DNA of 64,000 nucleotides, taken from assembly GCA_022749755.1 (NCBI GenBank), contig CM040445.1, forward strand, positions 12,855,182-12,919,181, given 5' to 3'. This DNA comes from Azadirachta indica. Taxonomy: Eukaryota; Streptophyta; Magnoliopsida; Sapindales; Meliaceae. Positions 49,688-60,061 of this stretch are shown piece by piece (the stretch's first letter is position 1; every line of letters begins with the position of its first letter). The notes beneath the pieces were generated by a model. It had not been told where the DNA came from, made no database searches, and saw only the letters and a list, made by a program, of their open reading frames with translations. The position numbers and the translations under genes were made by a program.

Positions 49688-52600
49688 ATGGAAAGAGATT
49701 TCTTGGGCTTGAGGACTAAGGCTACCCCGATTACGGTGAAAGAGGAATCCTGCGATGGCAGTAAGGATTCAGGTATTATTTTTTTGAATTCTTTTGTTTA
49801 ATTTTTCGGTTTTTAGTGTCTGTTTTCTGGAATTCTGTTCAAGTTTGTATCTTCTGTTTGTTACTCAAATTTTGGGAGTTCAATTTTGTGTTTTCACTGT
49901 TTGTGTTTGAGTTTTCTGATGAAATCAAGTTGCGAAACGATTAATAGTTTTGATCTCGTTATAATTGAGCGACGCCACGATTTTGCTACATATTTTCTCC
50001 GTGCTGTTAATTTTCTTCAGTTTTCTTAGGAACCAAACAGGGGCTCGGGGAAAGCTACCCAAACAAGAAACGCCACGAGAACAATACTTTTCTTTTTCTA
50101 AATAATTAAAAATAAAAAATATAAAGATGCAACACACTTGATTCATGAGTTACAAGTCCCACACAGCGTTTCGTAAGATTATTTTAGGTAAAAGCGTAAA
50201 GTAGACTTAATAGCGTTTTGCTGTTTGAAGTTAAAATATTCACGATTTTCACATTCTTTTATTGAGCACATGACTTGATGCTAACGTCCGCTCCGAGTGT
50301 TCAGTTTTCAGGCATAGTACAACTGTTACTTTGTTATGCAGTTGCAGATTGTTGGCTGTAGAAAAACGTCGTCGTTTTAGTTCTTTTTGATGAGAATATT
50401 GTTTCCCTCCAGTTTTTGTTGTAGTGGATGGGATCGACTTTATTACTAAAATGTGTACGAGATGATTTTGAATTAACTCGTGTGTCAATTTAACGTGTGA
50501 TGTTGAGTTGTATTTTTAAATATAACAATTAAGAAAATAAAATATATTTAGTAGATGTAGTGCCAGACAGTTGCTACCACATTTATTATAAACTATTGAC
50601 TAATTTTAATGATTATAATTATTAAATAAAATAAATGGTACGATCTGATTAAAAAATGCTCACATCACATGGAATTTAATATTACTAATAATTTATTTAA
50701 ATTTTATAATAGTAGCATCTCGACAGGTACAACCCACTTCTATTATAATATAATTATGTGATTATATTATAATAATAATATGATTAATTAAAGAAATGTA
50801 GAGGGTTGACGGCTCCTCATCATAGGCCATGGAGCTGAAATTTTATAGCCATCGATTTTCCACCTTTTTCTTTCTTTGGGAAATGATATAATAAACAAGT
50901 TATTTTTGGCTGCTTTAAAATAAGATATTAGGCAATGTTCATTTTAGCATGATGTTATTTCTAATGAATTTATTAAGATTCTTTTACGTTGAAGATAAAG
51001 TTGTGTCTCCCACTTCTACAGTTTTATTGGAATAACGTTGTGAGAATAGTTCCCAACTTTTTGTTAATGATACCATAACCACCAAGAACATCAACATTGT
51101 TTGCAGATCTATCTAACTTGTTTCTTAAACCTGAAGTTTGTTAAATTTGTATTTACTTCTTAGTTTAAGGTATTAATCTATTTGTTATAGAATTACTGAA
51201 TGTTGGATTTTTTTAAAAGTTTGTTTATTCATGTCAGATCTAATGTTTAGCAGGGAATTGTTTGTGTGGACTAAATTAATAGGTATTGTTTTTCATTTGT
51301 TGTCTGTTCTTGTAGCACCAACAAAGAGTTCAGGGATGCAATTGTCATTCTCAAACAAGGTTTCTGCAATTCCTCAATTTCTTTCTTTCAAGCCTGCTAA
51401 AGACAGGTCAAGAAAGAGTGGTCATGACCCTCTTGTCTCATCTGGGTATATCTCCATATCAAATGCTGATGGTTTCGACTCCAACCAGAAACCTTACTCC
51501 GGCGCAGCGCAGGTATTTTTTTGCCACTGTTTAGTTCATGGTGTTAAAATTGTCTACAGTGCTCACATCGCATATATATGTAAATTTATATTTTTTCATG
51601 TGAAGAATTTGAAACTGAGCTTAATGGGCATTTGATGCTTGTCCTTCTATGTGGGAATCAGTCTATAAGCATTTGCCACTTTTTAATTACTGAATGAGTT
51701 CAGAATGAAGCTCGGTTTATAAGCATTTGCCACTTGTTTGTGATGCATATATATGCCTTTGAAGTATAATTTATTAACTAATACTGTCCTGGTTAATATT
51801 TGTAGAAAAACATGGTTCTTGATAAGCAAGTGGGAAACCCCTATCCAATGTCAACCTATGCTCTGCAACACTCTGATGCAAATCAAGCCCATCGTCCTCA
51901 GGAAGTAAGGATGTTCCCTCTCTCTAGCAGACCAAATCAGACAATTACTGTACCTATGAACTCTCCTGTGCTGCACTCCCACTTTGCCTCCACTGGACAG
52001 AATGTCGCTGGTAATCCCATAAACTCAACTCCTCTTGGAGCAGTTTCAGTCATATCCCCTGTTTCTGTTCTTCCCACTAGCAGCCCCATCATCGGTACCA
52101 CTGAACTTAGGTATTTTAAATTCTTTGAAATGCAATTTTATATGATATTTTGTTAAAGCTGTTGGATTGGAAAATGTGACTGCTAAGCTGAAATTGAATT
52201 TGATTTATAGGAATAGTCCCAAACCTAATGCAGCACCTGCTCAGTTGACCATCTTCTATAATGGTTCTGTTTGCGTCTATGATGACGTGTCTCCTGAGAA
52301 GGTATACATGTCTCTGCACCGTAGCTGTTTCTTTACCTTGTTTATATCTTTTGCTGGAGTACATGACAGTGATTCTTTTTCTTACTTCGTTCATTTGTAT
52401 ATCCAGGCTCAGGCTATCATGTTATTGGCTGGAAATGGGTCCACTGCAAATCAGAATAAGCCAGTTCCGACAACCACCCAGGGGCAGGCACCAGTTCCAA
52501 GGCCTTCTGTCGGTGAGGGATTTGTTCGGAACAATTCCCATACTACACCACCATGCTCCCGCCTTCAAAGCCCAATTTCTGTGACCTCCCATGTTGTTTC

Positions 52601-53565
52601 TCAGTTGGCTGGGTTACCTAGTTGCTCTAATGAAATAGCAATGGTGAAGCCAATATCAGTTATACCACCTTCTAATAACCAACTGGAGCCTGCCAAAGCA
52701 GGTAGCTCAGCAGGATCAGCTTCACCTCCGGTTCCAGCTGGTAATTGATTGCCCTTTTACTCTCCCTCTCTCTTTTTATTTATTTGCAAAAAAGTTTTTT
52801 TTCAAATTGGCATTGTAATTAAGCCTTATCTTTTTCTTAAAATGGCTCATTTCTCGTGTTTAACTTTTTGATGTCACTGTAACAAGACCATTCAATTCTT
52901 ATTCGCAGTTGCTGTGCCTCAGGCTCGTAAAGCATCCTTGGCTCGTTTCCTGGAGAAGCGCAAGGAAAGGTATGTACCAGTGCTCTCAATTTGTTGAAAA
53001 TTACCTTACTTGTCTTTATAATTGCATGCAATAGAGAGGAGTACCAATTTGCTGGATGTTCAAGAACCATTTTTCTGTCAAGTTTGCTGGTGCAGGACCC
53101 ATCAAGGTCTGGGGGCCTTTTTCAAAATTGAAATCAAATAAATAATTTCAAATCTTGTGGATAGTATGTGTAACAATCCACTTAATGTGCAATTTCATTA
53201 GGCATGAATCTGTTCTCTTGCACCTAGGATCAATTTTTTATAATTAATGGCATCAACTCTGAGTTCTTTGTCCTTCTGACCATGTAGATTGAACCACAAT
53301 CTGGATCTTATTATCACTTTTGAAACTCTCGAACAGCTGAGAATGTGTTTAAAACTATTGATCTACTCATCTGAATTTACTATTTACCCTGATGCAAAGT
53401 TAAGTATCTCACTTAGCATAAATTACGTTGTGTAATCTCAGGGTGTTGAGCACTTCGCCATACAATGTCACAAAGAAATCTCCAGACTGCAGTAGCCCTC
53501 GATCCGATGGTTTAAGTATCTCTGTGAATTCTTCTGGCTCTTGTCTTCTTCCAGCTACCAATTAG
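49688..53565 (+). CDS. TIFY6B: jasmonate repressor JAZ3/TIFY6B-like
   Basis: Nuclear JAZ repressor that binds MYC2-type factors and is degraded through COI1 when jasmonoyl-isoleucine is present. Seven exons: 49688-49772, 51316-51512, 51806-52110, 52211-52301, 52407-52740, 52909-52969, 53442-53565 (TAG); 398 residues, all phases consistent. The start MERDFLGLRTK is conserved in this subgroup. The TIFY motif (QLTIFYNGSVCVYDD...AQAIMLLAG) spans exons 4-5. The Jas motif (VPQARKASLARFLEKRKERV) crosses the exon 6-7 boundary and continues to LSTSPY. The long, proline/serine-rich middle and the LSFSNKV segment fit TIFY6 rather than short JAZ proteins. Its own promoter carries G-boxes, fitting the known MYC2 feedback. 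Position next to IREH1 supports orthology with Arabidopsis At3g17860. Confidence 0.94.
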
Positions 53566-55321
53566 CAGTTACCGACGACTCAAGCTTCTGACACGAGAGA
53601 TTAAAACAAAATCATACCCCACTTGTAAGAAGGAGAAAAGCCTTTTGTCAACATTATTTTCGCTCAAATGTAAGCTCAATTCTTTCAACCTCATTAAAAT
53701 TTAGTTTCATAGATATATGATATATTTTTGTTTGTTCCTTTGTTTTGTAATCGGAATCATTCTTTTCCGATAACAGTATGAACCAACCCCCTTGTAACTT
53801 AAATGTTACCTTTCCATTATGCTGTAAAAGTATTTTACATACATGGAAATTATATTTTTGCTTCCATTGTTGTGTCTCTGTATTTACTTTATGTAGCCTC
53901 TAACAGGCAACAATAGAACAAGGTCATTCATAGCAAAAGTGCTTTTGTAATGTATGGATATACTTCATGGTAAGAATATCTTGTACCAAGTGTTATATAT
54001 TTGAAGAGCATTTGAGGAAGCAGAAATCACCCCGAATTCGTGTAGTCTTATTGACGTATTTTTCTGAGTAAATGGAAATGACCGTTTTGCCATCCTGATG
54101 CCACTAATGACCGTTTTGCCATTCTGATGCCGCTAATGACCGTTTTGCCATTCTGATGCCGCTAATGACCGTTTTGCCATGTCTAATATGATCGGATCAA
54201 TATTCAAACAATCCAATAACTCTCTTTAACAACTGTTTTTCTTGCTGCTTTAATTTTAATTAATTTGAAGTTAGGATCTTCTCTAGATTTTAGCTGACAT
54301 GAGCTTCCGAGTTCCGAGAATATTTCAAACACGTGTACATTATGGTTGATATATGGTCATAATTTCCATTTGTTATATTATATTTTTTTTTGTTAATTAA
54401 TAACAAATAGATTTGATCTATTAATTGAGGGCGATATTCAAATTTCAATTGAAGAATAAGCATAGATGTAAAATGACAATTGATTCCCAATTTTTATTAT
54501 TTCAATCAATCGCTATTTATCTCTTTGGTATATTCTTCATTGTCAACTTTTTCTTTTTTAAAAAAAGAAAATCCGAAAAAGAAACAGGATTTTACCTTCC
54601 TCCTTAGGTGTCTCCTCAAAACACTTTGAGTTGATGTGGTTCTGATTCTAAGATAGAAAAGTGAAGATAACACTAGTCTTGACTGCAATTATTTTACTCA
54701 AGAAATTGATAAAACCAACATCTGGTTGGTGCCCATTTTTTTAAAAATAAAAAAAAGGAAAAAGATGATGCAATTCTGAAAAAAATTATTAAAAGACAAC
54801 AAGTATTTAAAAGTCACTGATGATAATGTTATCTTACTTTAATAAATATAAAGAGATCACTATCAATTTTATAACAAATGTATTTCTCAATTGTATAATT
54901 ATTAATACTCTGTCTGTCTCGTAAAATTATTAGAATTTTTTTTAGAAAATTACTATTATATGATATTCTGTTACTTTTTCAGAAAAACGATATCAGTCAT
55001 ATAACTTTTAGGATTTAGGTATTTGTTCCCTTACAGAGATTCTTAATTATTGGAAAAATTAAATTTAAAAATGTGAAAATAAAACCGCGCGCTTTCTTTA
55101 ACCGAGAGATTCTGATGAGCCGGGAGAATTTTATAAGCGGTCGGTACTATTGTAAGCAGCCTCTTGGCCTTCACCAACCGTCCGATTTCATCAACATCCG
55201 GTGGGCCAACCGTGATAACGAAAGCAGTTCAATCCTTATCCATTGGTACGTTCTACGCAGTTCCATTATATCGGTTTCCGAATTACTATTAACAAGTTAA
55301 TTAACGAATTAAAATTAATCC
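53566..55321. other. intergenic spacer JAZ3-like to TDX
   Basis: JAZ3-like 3' flank, a 29-bp minisatellite at 54077-54180, AT-rich DNA, then the TDX promoter region. No gene seen. Confidence 0.6.
54077..54180 (+). repeat. 29-bp minisatellite, 3.6 units
   Basis: Unit AATGACCGTTTTGCCATTCT followed by GATGCCGCT, repeated with only a few substitutions in the first copy. Confidence 0.93.
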
Positions 55322-58300
55322 ATGGATGCTTCAAGAGTATCAGAGTTAAAGCAATTCATCGAACTCTGCAAATCGAATCCTTCACTTCTCCATGATCCTT
55401 CACTTGCTTTCTTCAAATCCTATCTTCATAGGTAATCGTTACTTCGTCATCATTTTTTTTATATATTTAATTTTCTCAATCTATTTTTTTTAAGGCGTTC
55501 TGTATTTTGTTTCGCAGTCTGGGCGCTCGAATACCGACGGCTTTGGAATCGGTGAGACTCCAATTGTTAGCGACATCTTAAGTTGTTTGAGCATTGTCTA
55601 CTATGTTTTTTTCTTCCAGTAATATGCTCGGTTTCGTATTGATTAAGCTTATGGTGGACTTTTAATTAGCTTATGAATGTGTTGTTTGCTTGAAGTTGAG
55701 GTGTAATGGTATGTTTGGGATGGATGTGTTGCGGGGCGGAATCGCTAGCTGCTAAGTGCAAGTGAGAATTGGGAATTGGGGGATAAGTACTAGCGGCTAA
55801 GTGAAAGTAAACACTTCAGCTGCTGTGTTTTCAAAATATCTGAGCCTTGCTTTATGAGATTTCAATCAAGCATAGGTTATATTGTACTCATTTTTATGTC
55901 TTTGTCTTGAAGCCTAGAGAAAATTATTGCTCATATAAATTTTGGGTGAGTTTTTGATTATAAGTGCAAGAATAATCTATAAGATTTTAATACAATTGAT
56001 AAGATGATGCTGGGATGCTCAGAATAATGTTATTGTAAATCGTCAGTGTGTAGGCTGCAGAAAATGTCATTGGTTTGGTTTTTTGGAGATGGGAAAATGG
56101 TTTTTACATGTTTGGATGGAATATAGGTGGGTACAGTGTATTACATTGATGAACCATTGTAGGCAAGAAACATTCCTTTTAGAAAGAAGGCTGCTTTGTG
56201 TAGGAGTAAGTAGGCCGTATAGTTAAATTACTAGAACTGAGAAAGAAACTAGCAACAAAACGCTCTCCCCATGGCTGGAGCATCTACCATTTTAAGATCA
56301 TGCATGACTACGAACATACAATGCATACATAAGTAGTAAATATTTTCATGCATATGGGAAATTGTGTTCCCTTCATATCCTTAAATGGGCCATATTATGA
56401 GGGTATCTAGGTGGTGTGTGCTGGCTGTTTAAATAATTTAATCGATCATGTCTGGGTACCTGACTTGCATACTGTAAGATCCTAGGACCTCTTCCGTTGT
56501 CAGCTCAAACAACTATCACTAAAATCTTGACCAATATTTTTCTCCCAGAAGTTTTTAATTAAGACACTGTTTTCTTTCCCCCCCTAGATCTTGTGATAAT
56601 GTGTCCTGTGATAGCAGGAAGAGGATAAAAGTGGTGTTGACATGTCAGACGCCGGGAAATATTTTGATGCCAAAAAGTCCAATTCATCAAATGAAGATGG
56701 TGATGACATTGTTGAGTCTGATATTGAGTTGGATAATACTGATGTGGTGGAGCCCGACAATGATCCTCCACAAAAGGTGAGTTGAGAAAGATTAGCTGGC
56801 AATCTAGGTAAAGCCTTCCATTTTCTCTTGGTTCAGTTGAAAAGCCTGCAACAGGCTTCTATATGGAATAATATCCCCTGTATCTTTAATTCAGATGGGA
56901 GACCCATCAGTTGAAGTTACAGAAGAAATGCGGGATGCAGCAAATATGGAAAAACTGAAAGCAATGAATTCAATCTCTCAAGGCATGGAATCAGCTCATT
57001 GCTGTTATCGTTGTTATTATTATTATTATTTAATCGTTAAAATAATATGTCCTCCCTAATCTTTTCTGATGAACTTCTATAACTTTTCAGGCAGGTTGGA
57101 TGAAGCCATAGGACAACTAACAGAAGCTATAATGCTGAATCCTACTTCTGCAATACTGTATGCAGCTCGAGGTATTATATATCTCTAGTGTAGTTTAAAT
57201 TATATTTGTGCTAATTTGCCTTTGTTGCTTGGCCAATAACCTGACATGTTTGTTTTCAGCTGGTGCCTTTGTTAAGTTAAACAAACCAAATGCCGCAATC
57301 TGTGATGCTAATGCAGCTTTAGAGGTGGGGTACTTGTTACGCCATCTATGCTTCTGTTGACTGGACAAGAAGTGTCAGTCTGATCAGTTATCATCTGTCT
57401 AAATTTCTGTTCATCTTGTTGTGAACAAGACTACATAATGTTCTATACTTCATGTTTTAGATTAACCCTGATTCGGCAAAAGGATATAAAATACGTGGAA
57501 TGGCAAGGGCCATGTTGGGCCAGTGGGAGGAAGCTGCAAATGACCTGCATGTGGCATCAAAATTAGATTATGATGAGGAGATTGGTTTGGCACTCAAAAA
57601 GGTGAGATGCCAGTTTAAATAGTACTTGCTATACAAACTGTTTCTTACTGATGCATCTTGTTACGCAGGTTGAACCTAATGCTCGTAAAATTTTAGAACA
57701 TCGAAGAAAATATGAACGGTTACGGAAAGAAAAGGAGCTAAAAGATGTTGAATGTGAGAGACAACGACAGCAAGCTGAAGCTGTAAGTAGAGTGAACCCT
57801 GTGATCTTATTATCATGTTGAATCAAATAACTAAGATCACATAATTTTATCCATAGGCGTTTCCATGAGCAATATCAACACATTTTAGTAGAGTGAACAT
57901 CCTTTTGGAACAATAAGAATCAAGTATGTATGGCACTGTTAGTTCATTGCTTCTCAACAATAGTGCTGAGGTTTTGATCTTGGAAGGTTGTGCATCTGTG
58001 TTTCTCTTCTATGTTCTTAAAGTCGGTAATTTTGATTAGAGACCATTTCATGTAGGACATCATGACTATAGATCAACTTACATTTACCTAGTTGAGTCTT
58101 CGGTCAAATCCATTAGTTATCTTGTTGTCAGTTGCACGTGATTGTTAATGATGCTGGAATTGTAGGCCTTAAATCAGAGCTATTGAGATCCCTTTTTACC
58201 TCCTGTTTTTGATACAGGTTTGGTAGCTTTGGTTTCAGATTTCTCAATGATTGGATGATTATTTCCTATCCTAATTTGATTGCATTGCTATATTATTTTC

Positions 58301-59749
58301 TCTTGTAGGAGCATAAGATCATTAATTTTTTGTGCTTATAATTATCTTAATATGCAGGATCGAGAAGCATTGTCTGCTTTTAAGGATGGTATGGCTTCTG
58401 ATTCTTTTCAGATTTTTTTTTTTTTTGGTCGTTGTACAATAGATCTTCATGATTAAGTAAGTTCCATGGGAGATTTTGATAATTTGAGGCTAATTTGAAT
58501 ATTTGAAAAGGATGGCTTGCCTCTTTAAAGGCTTTGACGATGTGTCCTTCGTTTCATCAATCAGGGGATGACTGATTGATTGCATGATTATTCCTCTGAA
58601 CAGATGATTCATATCTAGCAAACATTTATGTTTTGGTTTTCATTTCCAATTAACGCTACATTTGTCATCTTTCTGACTACCAGTAAAAACATATGCATAT
58701 TTTGTTCCTGTGCTCTATTAGTTTACTAGAAGACATTATATTGGAAAATGGAACTGGGGTTGAGATGTCATGATAATAGCAAACTTCAGTGCAATTCCGA
58801 ACTCACAACTACATTTGCTTCACCTTGTAGAAGATTGTTTTATTCTTATGAATTAGACTTGACAGTTGCCACTGCTGCTTCTTATTTATTTGTATTTTTA
58901 TTCATTTTAATTTTTGCTGCTAAGCCAATAACAACAAACGTGAGGTTTCTGTTTAGAATGCTGGCTGATGCCAGATTTGTTTAAAAATTTTCAGAATTAT
59001 TTTATTATCCATTTCAAACAACCAGAGTTGCCAAGAATTTCTACTCTTGATATGTTAAATCTTCTTGTCATTATTTCCAACCAGTTTTTCCTTCTTGTTT
59101 GAAATTCTCGCTGACGTCTGTGTCATTTGTAAATATATTGTTATTTTTCCCAATGATTATTACCTTTGCTTTTAATAGCCATTAACTTTATCTTTCTCTA
59201 TCCTCAATTATTTTATCTTGTGGTTATGGTTTTTGGAGGAGCTTATGGTTTGATTCATTCACAATTTTCCCTGGGAAGGGAAAGGAGTTGTCTTTTATTA
59301 TTTATCTGACTTTTCTGATATCAGAACAGACAGAGCTTTCCAGACCTTCTAATATTTGGGCTTTTAATTTATTCTTCTCATTTTTGTGTATTCTATTGCC
59401 TTTTTGGCGGTTAACAGGGCAAGTTATGGTTATTCACTCCATTAGTGAACTGGAAACTAAGTTGAATGCTGCCACAAGAACGTCTCGACTGGTGATTTTG
59501 TACTTTACTGCAACATGGTGTGGACCCTGCCGTTTCATTTCTCCTCTTTACACAAACTTAGCCTTGAAGTACACAAAAGTTGTTTTCCTGAAAGTTGACA
59601 TAGATGAGGCTCGAGATGTGGCTGCACGCTGGAATATTAGCAGTGTTCCGACCTTCTTCTTCATAAAGCAAGGCAAGGAAGTTGACAAGGTAGTTGGGGC
59701 TGATAAAAGTGCCCTTGAAAGGAAGATCGCTCAACACGCAGGCCAGTAG
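55322..59749 (+). CDS. TDX: TPR repeat-containing thioredoxin TDX (Hip-like)
   Basis: Fusion of a Hip/ST13-like Hsp70 co-chaperone and a thioredoxin; the Arabidopsis protein acts as a redox- and heat-dependent disulfide reductase and holdase. Ten exons: 55322-55431, 55518-55551, 56618-56776, 56895-56982, 57091-57171, 57260-57324, 57461-57601, 57669-57782, 58358-58388, 59418-59749 (TAG); 384 residues. Order: Hip-type N-terminal dimerisation region ([20 protein letters not shown]), acidic linker, three TPR units ([20 protein letters not shown], ... [20 protein letters not shown], ... [15 protein letters not shown]), a charged helix ([16 protein letters not shown]), then thioredoxin with the intact WCGPC site in [10 protein letters not shown] and the cis-proline in SSVPTFF. 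Intron 4 seems to use a GC donor, and exon 3 has a tandem acceptor. It converges on STR with 312 bp between stop codons. Confidence 0.93.
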
Positions 59750-60061
59750 TTAGTTTCTCCTTAATTATAGGAAACGTATCGGAACAATAACTTCTGCCTG
59801 TCTTGAAAATTATAATTACATGTGTCATGTGAGAAATGTCTGAGAACATTTGCGCTTTAAATAAAATAACTTGCTGAAGAGTTGTATTCATCAGTTACGG
59901 TTTATCTGAAGTTCAAAAATTCTCTGAATTTTAACCATTTCATTATTTTCAAGTGTTGTAGACTGTAAGAAACAAAAATGTCTAATTGGACTAAGCTATC
60001 ATAGTATATGAATTTTATTATTGCTAAAATATGAAACTGAGGAATAAAATAGGAATGATCT
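59750..60061. other. shared 3' spacer of convergent TDX and STR
   Basis: 312 bp of AT-rich DNA between the two stop codons. It must hold the 3' UTRs and poly(A) sites of both genes (AATAAA-like words at about 59860 and 60042), so the transcripts may overlap. Confidence 0.55.

Noticed and set aside
58748..58984. 78-codon open frame in the last TDX intron
   Set aside because: Between in-phase TDX exons 58358-58388 and 59418-59749; no family match recognised.
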